A DNA stretch of 64,000 nucleotides from positions 1 to 64,000 of the forward strand of contig MGJB01000017.1 in assembly GCA_001794055.1 (NCBI GenBank), in the 5' to 3' direction. The notes under the pieces were generated by a model, which saw nothing but the letters and a program-made list of their open reading frames with translations, was not told the origin of the DNA and made no database searches. Made by a program: the position numbers and the translations under genes. The DNA comes from Candidatus Yanofskybacteria bacterium RIFCSPHIGHO2_01_FULL_41_26. GTDB taxonomy: Bacteria > Patescibacteria > Paceibacteria > 2-02-FULL-40-12 > GWA2-44-9. This document shows positions 33,101 through 39,998 of this stretch, one piece after another (positions within the stretch are counted from its first letter, which is position 1; every line of letters begins with the position of its first letter).

Positions 33101-33706
33101 AAAAACAGATTTATCTGTAACTGTCTTGTATCCCTGGGCAACTTCGTGAGATGATAACGGCGTTCCACAGCGTGTGCAGAAAGGCACGACCCGATGAGCC
33201 AAATACAATAATTTCCTATCCCAGATCTTTTTTATTATCGCCCAGAGCGATTCAATGTATTGGTTTTTGTAAGTAATGTACGGATCATTCATATCGAGCC
33301 AGAAGCCCATTTTTTTGGTCATCTGTTCCCATTCGTTCTTGTATTTCCAAACGCTCTCCTTGGCCTTCTTGTTGAATTTGTCTATCCCATATGTTTCAAT
33401 ATCTTTTTTGTTTTTAAAGCCAAGCTCTTTCTCAACCTCTATTTCCACCGGCAGGCCGTGAGTATCCCAGCCGGCTTTGCGCAAGACAAAATATCCGCGC
33501 ATTGTTTTGTAACGGCCAAAAACATCTTTATAGATCCGAGTTAGAAAGTGTCCGACATGGGGCAGTCCATTGGCGGTCGGCGGACCTTCAAAAAAAACAA
33601 AACGCTTCGCTTTTTGACGGTTTTCCAGAGATTTCTTAAAAATATTATTATCTCTCCAAAAGTCCAGTATCTTCTTTTCTTTATCGACAAAATTAGAATC
33701 AGCCAT
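30191..33706 (-). CDS. ileS: Isoleucyl-tRNA synthetase with an embedded histidine-phosphatase domain
   Basis: 1171 residues. HVGH at 50-53 and KMSKS at 810-814 are the class I signatures; the CP1 editing domain spans about 200-415 with WTTTPWTLPGN, and zinc-type cysteines lie at 177/180, 399/402, 471/486 and 720/723. Between GSVKELEKLS and LGELDLHRPYID, where other IleRS have a short linker, about 185 residues (505-690) form a phosphoglycerate-mutase-like domain: RHG at 513-515, SSPFIRTHETA (R568), DERLHEYR (E588/E592) and IVSHGD (H655), so all catalytic positions appear intact. Several loops also contain translated repeats (see repeat entries). -10 GATAAT and -35 TTGCTT lie just before the ATG. 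Confidence 0.97.
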   Translation of the reverse strand: MADSNFVDKEKKILDFWRDNNIFKKSLENRQKAKRFVFFEGPPTANGLPHVGHFLTRIYKDVFGRYKTMRGYFVLRKAGWDTHGLPVEIEVEKELGFKNKKDIETYGIDKFNKKAKESVWKYKNEWEQMTKKMGFWLDMNDPYITYKNQYIESLWAIIKKIWDRKLLYLAHRVVPFCTRCGTPLSSHEVAQGYKTVTDKSVFVKFKVKNSARSNLVGDLRSNLYVLAWTTTPWTLPGNVALAVGKDIGYTAVKVGDEIFILAESAVGRVLKDTKYEILNTTYKGSDLLGLEYEPLFSVEKLKSDKSYRIYDADFVSTEDGTGVVHTAVMYGEDDYNLGTKLGLPKFHTVDERGRFINIGHGLDRKYVKAKETEDLILDYLTTNHLLLITFNYEHDYPFCWRCDTPLLYYAKESWFIKMSAVNKELIENNRKTNWIPEHIKEGRFGQWLKEGKDWAFSRERYWGTPLPIWECNQPVRTTESVRSGGCDNKTTIGSVKELEKLSVSPQNTYYIMRHGFSTRNEGGDAIVNTRQENDAYHLTSEGEKMVEKSIELLKLEGVDYIFSSPFIRTHETASIAGKILHQKVVIDERLHEYRSASGWDGKPVSRYIAGGGGDRTMDSRQRDAESLNDVRKRMTEFMFELEAKYKNKNILIVSHGDPLWLLNTIAEGLTGDQILNKEGKAQWYPRIAEIKNLNWSKIPRNELGELDLHRPYIDSVVLKCSKCGSDMKKVPDLIDVWFDSGAMPYAQWHWPFDNKKISKEQFPADFIVEAIDQTRGWFFTLLAISTLLEKGAPYKNVMVLGHTLDEKGAKMSKSKGNYVPVMEFMDKYGVDVLRWYFLSSMTIGESKSVIPREIEDKQKGFFSTLDNCLRFYELYGKGEFGSFHDTKGKNLNLLDRWILSKLNRLLGEVSDGLDKYDPTSAAKTIEKFVAEDLSNWWLRRSRKRKEALGLLRFLLLEIAKVIAPFIPFMAEDIHMRLHRGRSSGTESVHLHDWPQVNKKQINKELEKQMEEIKNIVTLGLAQRKEKQIKVRQPLRAVHLGLSNEFPKDLEILVKEELNVKEIVYDKSQKELVCLNIELDQTLVYEGYARELMRQIQDMRKEAKYKVDDEIFGQWHSDDKEISEAIRQWSDEIKKEVLLSEFRNGPHDEKAYDIEKEFELAPQRKIWIGLRK
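30757..30773. repeat. Perfect palindrome in ileS near its 3' end
   Basis: CCGAGGAC C GTCCTCGG. Read in frame as part of HRGRSSGTES in the loop before VHLHDWP. valS has another palindrome in the matching position before its final IEDWP. Confidence 0.75.
31637..32194 (-). other. Segment of ileS encoding the inserted histidine-phosphatase domain
   Basis: Residues about 505-690 of the IleRS. The frame is continuous with the synthetase on both sides. RHGFSTRNE, SSPFIRTHETA and IVSHGDPLWLL are the histidine-phosphatase branch 1 motifs. Confidence 0.9.
32251..32288. repeat. Inverted-repeat insert in the ileS zinc motif
   Basis: The segment contains CGAAC...GTTCG and outer CCCG/CGGG pairing. It is translated as QPVRTTESVRSGG, which separates two cysteines that are normally a CxxC pair. 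Confidence 0.6.
32532..32566. repeat. TACTTACTACT-type repeat in ileS
   Basis: The minus-strand reading is CTTACTACTAACCACTTACT, in frame as LTTNHLLLITF. Related to 3641-3669 and 19752-19784. Confidence 0.55.
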
Positions 33707-33714
33707 TTTGGTAA

Positions 33715-33743
33715 ATTATCGGATAATTTTTGATGAAAAGCAA
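33715..33743 (-). promoter_or_regulatory. Promoter of ileS
   Basis: Minus strand: TTGCTT, 17 bases, GATAAT, then 8 bases to the ATG. Transcription should begin at or within 1-2 bases of the start codon. Confidence 0.6.
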
Positions 33744-33769
33744 TAATTATGATAAGCTGTCAGATAAAT

Positions 33770-34198
33770 ATGAAAAAAACTATTTCGTTTTTAATATTAA
33801 TCTTTATAATAAACCTGATCGGTTTATACAACCAATGGTATTTGATTTATCCCTGGTTTGACCAAGTTTTACATTTTTCAGGTGGATTTTTAATGGCCAT
33901 ACTTCTCTCGATATATTTAAAAAACCATCTTCTTGAAAATGCTAAATTAAAAAACATCCTGATAGTTTTAGGCGCAGTTTCGTTTATAGGAATAACTTGG
34001 GAATTCGCTGAATACTTGGCCAGCCAAATCCTTGTTGAATCAATTTATAGAAATTTCGGTATAAGAACTTATTTTATAGGCGACTTAAATGATACGATAA
34101 ATGATCTGCTAATGGACATCCTCGGAGCTGGATTATTTTTATTTGTCTTACATTTTTTCAGGAATCGAAAGACCCATAAGATTCAAACAAATCCTTAG
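33770..34198 (+). CDS. Four-TM membrane protein (DUF2238/YjdF-like)
   Basis: About 142 residues from MKKTISFLILIFI. WFDQVLHFSGGFLMAIL and YFIGDLNDTINDLLMDILGA match the WxDxxLH and GDxxDTxxDLxxD patterns of the YjdF/DUF2238 family of membrane proteins; TMs near 5-22, 36-52, 64-80 and 115-135. Role unknown. The 3' end overlaps argS by 51 bases in the convergent direction. Confidence 0.7.
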   Translation: MKKTISFLILIFIINLIGLYNQWYLIYPWFDQVLHFSGGFLMAILLSIYLKNHLLENAKLKNILIVLGAVSFIGITWEFAEYLASQILVESIYRNFGIRTYFIGDLNDTINDLLMDILGAGLFLFVLHFFRNRKTHKIQTNP

Positions 34199-35740
34199 AA
34201 CCGTGTGCACTCCTTGAGCGAGCAGGAGACGGGCCGATTGAAGTTCCGTGTCATTCTCCTGAATTACATGGTGCTTCTCATAGAACTTATGAAAATCTCC
34301 GGCGAGATTCAAAGTATACTGACCGAGATTATGAACCTGATAGTTTTCTGCGACGCCTTCAACAACTTCCGGAAACCTAACAAGATCTTTCAGTAATCGC
34401 AGTTCCTCTTTTTCTTTCAATAAATCAAGGTCGTTGGTCGTTGGTTGTTGGTTGTTGGTTGTTTTAGCAAAAATACTATTCAATCGCGAATGGGCATATT
34501 GAATATAGAAAACCGGGTTTTCTTTTGACTGTTTTTTTGCCAGTTCTATATCGAACTCCATGTGAGTATTCAAATCCCTGGAAAGGAAGAAAAACCTAAT
34601 GGCATCTTTCCCGATCTCGGACAGCAAGTCGTCCATCAAAATAAACCGGCCCGTTCTTTTGGACATTTTTTGGATTTCACCGTCTTCTTTGATTGAAACT
34701 AATTGATGGAGAAGTATCTCCAGACGGTCGGGATCATATCCTAGAGCCGCAACGCCCGTTTTTAATCTGACAACATCTCCATGGTGATCTGCTCCCCAAA
34801 TATTTATTGTGCTTGTAAATCCCCTTCCAAATTTATTCTTGGTATAAGCAATGTCGTTCAACAAATAAGTCGTTGAGCCATCACTTTTTACTAAAACAGC
34901 TTTTTGCTCATTATTTATTTTTAACCACTTGGCTCCGTCTTCTTCAATTACAAATCCCTTCGATTCCAATTCGGCAAGAGCCGCTTCAACTTCTCCGCTT
35001 TCATGAAGTTTTGATTCAAAAAACCATTCATCAAATTCAACTCCCATTTTTTTTGAGGAATTTTTGGCTTTATCGATCATGGCATTAATCGCCCACGCCC
35101 GAACATGGCCCTCGGGTATCTTCTTATCCAAAAATTCTTGGGCCATCTCTTTAATATACTCGCCCTGATACATTTCCGAACCAAATTCCACCTTTTCACC
35201 TTTCAATTCTTTCATCCTTAACTTCACTGACTCAACAAGTTTATCCACTTGGTTGCCAACATCATTGATATAATACTCTTTGGTCACTTGATATCCTGTT
35301 TTTTCTAAAATATTGCCGAGTGTATCGCCGAATGAAGCTGCCCGAGCATTGCCGACCGTTAGCGGCCCAGTCGGATTGGCAGAGACGAATTCAAGATTTA
35401 TCTTGACTCCTTTACCTGGCTCAGAATTACCAAATTTTTCTCCTCTTTCTACAACCTCAACTAACGAGTTCCTTAAATAATCTTCGCTTAGATAGAAATT
35501 AATGAACCCCGGCGGAACAAGCTGGATTTTTCTTAATTTTTTGCCCAATTCTTTATCGCCTAAAAGTTCTTCCACCAAGTCCTTTCCTGCTTCTATTGGG
35601 CTTATTCCTTTTTTCTTTGCCAAAACAAAAGCAAGATTAGTCGAATAGTCTCCCAACATATCTTCAGAAGGCATCAAAATATCGAACCCTACCCCTGGAA
35701 TTCTGTCCGAAATTTCTTTTCTTAGCCACTTTTTTATCAT
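34148..35740 (-). CDS. argS: Arginyl-tRNA synthetase
   Basis: Class I synthetase, about 530 residues from the ATG at 35740 (MIKKWLRKEI); a TTG at 35758 would add 6. Add-1 domain at the N-terminus (SEDMLGDYSTNLAFVLAKKK), HIGH-like region VSANPTGPLTVGNARAASFG, KMSKR as QKMSKRTGRF, and the DALR anticodon domain at the C-terminus. A 7-bp tandem repeat (34431-34465) is translated as TTNNQQPTTND in a variable loop. TAAACT lies 8 bases before the ATG. Confidence 0.96.
   Translation of the reverse strand: MIKKWLRKEISDRIPGVGFDILMPSEDMLGDYSTNLAFVLAKKKGISPIEAGKDLVEELLGDKELGKKLRKIQLVPPGFINFYLSEDYLRNSLVEVVERGEKFGNSEPGKGVKINLEFVSANPTGPLTVGNARAASFGDTLGNILEKTGYQVTKEYYINDVGNQVDKLVESVKLRMKELKGEKVEFGSEMYQGEYIKEMAQEFLDKKIPEGHVRAWAINAMIDKAKNSSKKMGVEFDEWFFESKLHESGEVEAALAELESKGFVIEEDGAKWLKINNEQKAVLVKSDGSTTYLLNDIAYTKNKFGRGFTSTINIWGADHHGDVVRLKTGVAALGYDPDRLEILLHQLVSIKEDGEIQKMSKRTGRFILMDDLLSEIGKDAIRFFFLSRDLNTHMEFDIELAKKQSKENPVFYIQYAHSRLNSIFAKTTNNQQPTTNDLDLLKEKEELRLLKDLVRFPEVVEGVAENYQVHNLGQYTLNLAGDFHKFYEKHHVIQENDTELQSARLLLAQGVHTVLRICLNLMGLSIPEKM
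34431..34465. repeat. Heptamer tandem repeat inside argS
   Basis: TCGTTGG x2, TTGTTGG x2 and a degenerate fifth copy. In frame as a Thr/Asn/Gln-rich stretch. Confidence 0.8.
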
Positions 35741-35764
35741 ATCGTTTAAGTTTATCAAAATTAA

Positions 35765-35790
35765 GAAAATTAAAAAGGGCTTTTAGCCCT
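35765..35790 (-). terminator. Terminator of the HExxH gene
   Basis: GGGC TAAAA GCCC on the minus strand, followed by TTTTTAATTTT. The stop codon of the 35783-36226 gene lies in the loop. Confidence 0.75.
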
Positions 35791-36226
35791 CTTCTTCTTT
35801 GTATCTCTTTCGCGCCTCATCAATGAAGTCCCATAAAATTCTTATCTGTTTCTTGTTTAAGGAGAAATAGAAATATTCTTCAAACTCCAATGTTCTGTCC
35901 TCCCTCCACTTAAATTCCTTGTCTGCCCTACATCTTCCTTTCGTTTTTTTTAAATCTTTCCATGGCAGATTTTCCGACATTTTCTCAAGAACAGTTCCGA
36001 GTCCAAAATGACATAATTCGTGGATAAGGACTTTGGGGGTACCCCTCTTTTTATCAAGATAGATAATTTCGTCTTCTTGATCGATCTCTCCTAAAGTAAG
36101 CCGGTCGCTTCTTTTTTCTGATTTTTTGAAATCTTTGATTATAATTATCCAGCCCGAGTTGACAAAATGTTCCATCAATAAGTAAAAAAACCAATCCCTG
36201 AACTTATACAAGGACCTTCGTCTCAT
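35783..36226 (-). CDS. Small HExxH metalloprotease-like protein
   Basis: 147 residues with VLIHELCHFGLG near 66-77, a zinc-binding HExxH preceded by hydrophobic residues. The family is not clear (SprT- or ImmA-like are possible); no third ligand is obvious, though E107-E108 or later Glu could serve. No signal peptide. Shine-Dalgarno AAGAGGT precedes the ATG. Activity is inferred. Confidence 0.6.
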   Translation of the reverse strand: MRRRSLYKFRDWFFYLLMEHFVNSGWIIIIKDFKKSEKRSDRLTLGEIDQEDEIIYLDKKRGTPKVLIHELCHFGLGTVLEKMSENLPWKDLKKTKGRCRADKEFKWREDRTLEFEEYFYFSLNKKQIRILWDFIDEARKRYKEEEG

Positions 36227-36279
36227 ATTTGAAACCTCTTAAAGGAACTTGCTTAAAGAATATCCTAAAAGTCCAAAAT

Positions 36280-36300
36280 TAAAAACGGCTGCTATCAGCC
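36280..36300 (-). terminator. Terminator after clpP
   Basis: GGCTG ATAG CAGCC on the minus strand followed by GTTTTTAATTTT. Confidence 0.8.
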
Positions 36301-36301
36301 A

Positions 36302-36910
36302 TTAAAACGGGAACTCGGTAACAATCTCGTCAATGAGCCCGTTGGTTCCGAACCTTTTGGCACTCTGAGCATCCAGCCAGTAATCCTTCTTTTCGCTTAA
36401 TTTCTTGATTTCATCCAAATCCATTCCCACCCGATCCGCAATAATTTTCATTGCGATGTCGTTGATGCGGTCCATTTCTTGTTGTCTTTCTCTTCCTTCA
36501 TTGACTTCTTCCGATTTAAAGAACGGAAGAACTTGTCTTACCTGATGGACAAGAAATTGAGTATTCGGAAAAGAATACCTCTTTGTTCCGGCCTGCATAA
36601 TAGCCGTTGCCATTGAAGCAACATATCCGACACCAAGGACGTTTACCTCACAACCGGCGGCGGTAAGGGCTTTCATGAGGTCAAAAATAGCAAACCCTTG
36701 GCCCACATCTCCACCAGGAGAGTTCAAAAACAACCAAATTGGCACATTGGCCTCAAATAAATGCCGATACATAAAATCCAAGGCGACAGAATAAGAAGCA
36801 GAACCATCAATCTCGTCGGCCATGATTAATACGCCTCTTTCCGCCAAAGCATATCTTCGCTCATCGCCAGGCTTAAGCTGCATTACTCTTCGATATTCAT
36901 TAGCATTCAT
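36302..36910 (-). CDS. clpP: ATP-dependent Clp protease proteolytic subunit
   Basis: 202 residues. Catalytic triad visible: S99 in GYVASMATAI, H122 in NTQFLVHQV, D180 in YWLDAQSAKRFG; the SPGGDV loop is at 64-69. Family: Ser peptidase rings working with ClpX/ClpC. Divergence from standard ClpP in the N-terminal 25 residues and in the handle helix (FFKSEEVNEGRERQQEMDRI) is notable. Shine-Dalgarno AAAGGA. No clpX in the window. Confidence 0.9.
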   Translation of the reverse strand: MNANEYRRVMQLKPGDERRYALAERGVLIMADEIDGSASYSVALDFMYRHLFEANVPIWLFLNSPGGDVGQGFAIFDLMKALTAAGCEVNVLGVGYVASMATAIMQAGTKRYSFPNTQFLVHQVRQVLPFFKSEEVNEGRERQQEMDRINDIAMKIIADRVGMDLDEIKKLSEKKDYWLDAQSAKRFGTNGLIDEIVTEFPF

Positions 36911-36966
36911 TACTGTGTCCTTTCAAGGTTCTTCTGACAATCAAAATACTATAATCCCAGGAGATG

Positions 36967-37497
36967 TCAAAGATAGAACCGCCACAATTTGTTTTTCCAT
37001 TTTCCGGCGTAATCCACGCCTATCCGTTTGCCCTTTTTAATCTGGGATTTTTTAATTTTAATTTTGCTGTTTTCAATCCACAATAAGTCGTTTTTTGTTA
37101 AATCAACGGCATTGAGTTTCTTGTCTATTTTCAGTTCTCTACAAAGTTTCCCTGGTCCATCACAATTTTCATATTCAAGAGCCCTGATTAACACTGCTGA
37201 CGGGTTACCTTCTTTTTCGGTGACAGTATTCAAACAATTATACATTCCATATACAAGATAAACATAAGCGTGCCCCGGCGGACCGAACATTACTTTTGTT
37301 CTTTCGGTTAAACCCCGAGAGGCGTGGCAGGCGAGGTCTCTTATTCCACAGTATGCCTCGGTTTCGATTATTCTGGCTTTAATAATTTTGGCCTGCCCTG
37401 AGCGAATCGAAGGGATTTTCCGCACCAAAAACTTTCCCAAAAGATCTTGGGCAACCAATGCGGTATTTCTATTGAAAAATTTCCTATTTAGCTTCAT
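36967..37497 (-). CDS. 3-methyladenine DNA glycosylase (AAG/MPG type)
   Basis: 176 residues; monofunctional base-excision glycosylase. ARIIETEAYCG, ACHASRGLTERTKVMFGPPG and AYVYLVYGMYNCLN are diagnostic, with the catalytic Glu in ETEAY. The loop after FLVRKIP carries SIRSGQAK, encoded by a dispersed palindrome (37396-37414). Divergent from htrA with only 9 bases between the two start codons. Confidence 0.93.
   Translation of the reverse strand: MKLNRKFFNRNTALVAQDLLGKFLVRKIPSIRSGQAKIIKARIIETEAYCGIRDLACHASRGLTERTKVMFGPPGHAYVYLVYGMYNCLNTVTEKEGNPSAVLIRALEYENCDGPGKLCRELKIDKKLNAVDLTKNDLLWIENSKIKIKKSQIKKGKRIGVDYAGKWKNKLWRFYL
37396..37414. repeat. Palindromic element CCCTGAGC...CGAAGGG inside the glycosylase gene
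   Basis: CCCTGAGCGAATCGAAGGG, same family as 5440-5458. Read in frame as SIRSGQ. Confidence 0.75.
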
Positions 37498-37506
37498 ACT
37501 TAAGTC

Positions 37507-38580
37507 ATGACTACACCATCCAATGAATACGACAGGCTTCCAATCGAAGCGGTAAAGAAGGTCGCTCCTTCGGTCGTCAGTATTGTTATATCAAAATTCC
37601 TTCCCAAGATTAAGGGAGTTTGTGGCCTGCCTGGCCAGGGCATGCCTAGTACTCCTTTTTCAAACCCATTCCTATTCGGAGAAGTTGATCCGTCAGCTGA
37701 CGGAGGCCAAAAAGAAAAAATAAGCATAGGCGGCGGATCGGGTTTTATCGTTCATCCTGACGGTCTTATTCTCACGAACAAACATGTTGTTTTTGATCAG
37801 GACGCTGATTACACCATCATAACCACAGACTTGCAGGAATATCCGGCAAAAGTTCTTTCCCGAGATCCAATCAATGATATCGCCGTTCTAAAGATCAACG
37901 CCAATGGGTTGCCGACTGTTCGTCTCGGAAATTCAAGCAAACTTGAACTGGGACAAACAGTGCTCGCCATAGGAAATGCTTTAGGCATGTTCTCAAACAC
38001 TGTTTCAAGGGGAATAATTTCCGGTTTATCAAGAAGTATATCTGCTGCCTTAGGCACTGAAGGAGAGATGGAGCACCTAAGGGGCGTACTCCAAACAGAC
38101 GTAGCTATCAATCAAGGCAACTCGGGTGGTCCATTGATTAATGTTGACGGGGAAGTTGTTGCCATCAATACCGCTATTATTTTCGGTGCCCAAAATATCG
38201 GATTTTCAATTCCAATCAACTGGGCAAAACAAGACCTTGAAGACATCATAAAATACGGAAGAATTGTTAAACCATATCTCGGACTTCAATATGTAAAATT
38301 AGATAAAAAGCTACAGAAACAATATTCCTTGCCTGTTGATTATGGAGCGTTAGTGGTTCGAGATCACCGCCCGGATTCAGTAGCTATTGTTCCTAATTCT
38401 CCTGCCGCTCGGGCTGGAATCAAAGAGAACGACATAATTCTTGAGTTAGATGGGGAGAAAATATCCGACGAACTCCAAGACATGCTCCAAAAGTTTTCTG
38501 CCCAAAGCGAAGTCGAACTTACGGTCTTAAGAAAAGATCAGCAGATGAAGATGAAAGTAAAACTAGAAGAAAGAAAATAA
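37507..38580 (+). CDS. HtrA/DegP-like serine protease without an N-terminal anchor
   Basis: 357 residues: trypsin-like domain with H93 (TNKHVVFD), D124 (NDIAVLKI) and S206 (NQGNSGGPL), then a single PDZ domain (about 265-350, ARAGIKENDIILELDGEKI). Usual HtrA proteins have a signal peptide or TM; here the chain starts MTTPSNEYDRLPIEAVKKVA directly at the protease domain, and the 9-base gap to the divergent glycosylase start leaves no room for one. It is therefore probably cytoplasmic. A 16-bp palindrome is translated as DPSADGG. CATACT lies 6 bases before the ATG. Confidence 0.9.
   Translation: MTTPSNEYDRLPIEAVKKVAPSVVSIVISKFLPKIKGVCGLPGQGMPSTPFSNPFLFGEVDPSADGGQKEKISIGGGSGFIVHPDGLILTNKHVVFDQDADYTIITTDLQEYPAKVLSRDPINDIAVLKINANGLPTVRLGNSSKLELGQTVLAIGNALGMFSNTVSRGIISGLSRSISAALGTEGEMEHLRGVLQTDVAINQGNSGGPLINVDGEVVAINTAIIFGAQNIGFSIPINWAKQDLEDIIKYGRIVKPYLGLQYVKLDKKLQKQYSLPVDYGALVVRDHRPDSVAIVPNSPAARAGIKENDIILELDGEKISDELQDMLQKFSAQSEVELTVLRKDQQMKMKVKLEERK
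37689..37704. repeat. Perfect 16-bp palindrome inside htrA
   Basis: TCCGTCAGCTGACGGA, in frame as PSADG in the surface loop before the GSGF motif. Confidence 0.8.
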
Positions 38581-38604
38581 GACGCTCGGTCTTGTGATTT
38601 TTAT
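38579..38604 (+). terminator. Terminator of the HtrA-like gene
   Basis: AAGAC GCTCG GTCTT followed by GTGATTTTT, overlapping the stop codon. Confidence 0.6.
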
Positions 38605-38633
38605 AGCTCACACAACATCTATGCATGCTACGT

Positions 38634-38731
38634 AGTGTGCTTTTCTGAAATACTACTGATTTCACAAAAGCACGCCCACTCCGCCGGTTGGTTAGGTGGT
38701 TAGTTGATATTTGGCAATAAAATATCAAACT
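38634..38731. other. Two successive hairpins between convergent genes
   Basis: First: GTGCTTTT CT GAAAT loop ATTTC AC AAAAGCAC (38637-38673). Second: AGTTGATATTT loop AAATATCAAACT (about 38702-38731). They may be part of a small RNA or transcript-end structures; no U tract follows directly. Confidence 0.4.
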
Positions 38732-38746
38732 CTCTATGATGCAAAA

Positions 38747-38770
38747 AAAAATAGCCCTCTGGGCTATTTT
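38747..38770. terminator. Terminator hairpin
   Basis: AAAATAGCCC TCT GGGCTATTTT, 10-bp stem; A run on the left and T run on the right. It directly abuts the stop codon of the minus-strand gene. Confidence 0.85.
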
Positions 38771-39036
38771 TAATTCATTTTGCATATGACTTGTTCTCTG
38801 TAAAGTATCGGTTTTAGTTTAAAATTTCTATTACTGTTTACTAAACACCATTTATTGAATTCTTCAATTGCTTGATTCTCATCAACAATTGATTCATACT
38901 TTCTCAACAATAAGTTTAATTTTATATCTTCCTCAAATTCTCCACCGATGTCTTCATGTCCATAATCTATAAATCTAACAAAAAATGGACAAGTTAAGTC
39001 AAGTTCTCGAACAGAAATAATTTTCATTTTCAACAT
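38770..39036 (-). CDS. Hypothetical protein
   Basis: 88 residues, soluble and acidic (DYGHEDIGGEFEEDIKLNLL), no motif recognised. Two possible starts (39036 and 39027); GAGG lies 5 bases before the first. A terminator follows the stop codon at once. Confidence 0.5.
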   Translation of the reverse strand: MLKMKIISVRELDLTCPFFVRFIDYGHEDIGGEFEEDIKLNLLLRKYESIVDENQAIEEFNKWCLVNSNRNFKLKPILYREQVICKMN

Positions 39037-39244
39037 TCCGCCTCACCAAATTATCAATATTCTTAATCCAAGATAGCTGAAAATATTATTTTGGACAACC
39101 CCTTGACACTACAAGATTCTAGCCCTACATAGGTCCGTCCGCCCTATGTAATTGTCTAGGCTGTTGAAATTAAACCAGCTAATCTTGACTTAGATTAACT
39201 TTCATGTTAACCTTAAGACCACACTTTTCCCAAAAGAGGTTTTC

Positions 39245-39448
39245 ATGAAAACACCTGATGTACCACTAAGTGAGATATTCCATTTGGAACTATTCAAACA
39301 TGGTGAAGAATGGTTTATCAAATATTGTCACCATCACGAAAAAGGAAATGCCCGACATCGGTCAAGCAAAAGAGACTACGTTTCCTTGCCACCGGAAACT
39401 TTAGTCCAAAGAAAAAAACCCGACATCTCCATTCAGTTTGCCGACTAA
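39245..39448 (+). CDS. Hypothetical protein
   Basis: 67 residues, rich in His and charged residues (KYCHHHEKGNARHRSSKRDY). Not recognised. Shine-Dalgarno AGAGGT, upstream TTGACT/TAACCT-type boxes near 39185-39213, and a clear terminator argue for a real single-gene transcript. Confidence 0.6.
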   Translation: MKTPDVPLSEIFHLELFKHGEEWFIKYCHHHEKGNARHRSSKRDYVSLPPETLVQRKKPDISIQFAD

Positions 39449-39466
39449 CTGTCGGCTTTTTATTTT
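39440..39466 (+). terminator. Terminator of the 67-residue gene
   Basis: GCCGAC TAACT GTCGGC followed by TTTTTATTTTT; the stop codon lies in the loop region. Confidence 0.9.
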
Positions 39467-39492
39467 TAAAAAGCAAAATTTAAGGATATCAT

Positions 39493-39942
39493 GTGGATAT
39501 GGCAGAATATGCGAATAATCCAAAAGCGGGGTTTGATTATGAAATACTGGAAACACTTGAGGCGGGTATTGTGTTGAAAGGATATGAGGTTAAATCAATC
39601 AAAACAGGCAAAGTTTCAATCAAGGGTTCTTATGTGAAAATACTCAACGGAGAACCATTTTTGGTTGGCGCCATTATTTCACCTTACCAGGCGGCAAACA
39701 CTCCAGCCGACTACGACCCCCAATCTTCCCGAAAACTTTTGCTTTCCAAAAAACAAATTTCAGTTCTGGTCGGAACATCCCAAGCCCATGGACTAACGCT
39801 TGTGCCCCTGAAACTTTATGACAAAAAGGGCCGAGTAAAACTCCTCGTTGGTATCGCCAGAGGCAAGAAAAAGTATGACAAACGAGAAACAATCAAGAAA
39901 AAAGATATCGCTAGGACCAGACAGAGAGGTATTGACGAATAG
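39493..39942 (+). CDS. smpB: SsrA (tmRNA)-binding protein
   Basis: About 149 residues; binds tmRNA and brings it to stalled ribosomes. FDYEILETLEAGIVLKGYEV, IKGSYVKILNGEPFLV and KGRVKLLVGIARGKKKYDKR are SmpB hallmarks, and the basic C-terminal tail is present. Start is GTG 39493 or ATG 39499 (MAEYANNPKAG); AAGGA lies 6 bases before the GTG. The tmRNA gene itself is 0.7 kb downstream on the other strand. Confidence 0.97.
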   Translation: MDMAEYANNPKAGFDYEILETLEAGIVLKGYEVKSIKTGKVSIKGSYVKILNGEPFLVGAIISPYQAANTPADYDPQSSRKLLLSKKQISVLVGTSQAHGLTLVPLKLYDKKGRVKLLVGIARGKKKYDKRETIKKKDIARTRQRGIDE

Positions 39943-39998
39943 TCGTTTTAGATATAAAATATTGACATCCTGTTCAAAGGGATAAGGGGTCTCGGAGT

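Noticed and set aside
34431..34465. Heptamer repeats in argS considered as a CRISPR-like array
   Set aside because: Units are contiguous 7-mers without spacers and are translated in frame.
39101..39130. TTGACA followed after 17 bases by TACATA upstream of the 67-residue gene
   Set aside because: The -10 match is poor and it is 140 bases from the gene; closer TTGACT/TAACCT boxes are equally likely.
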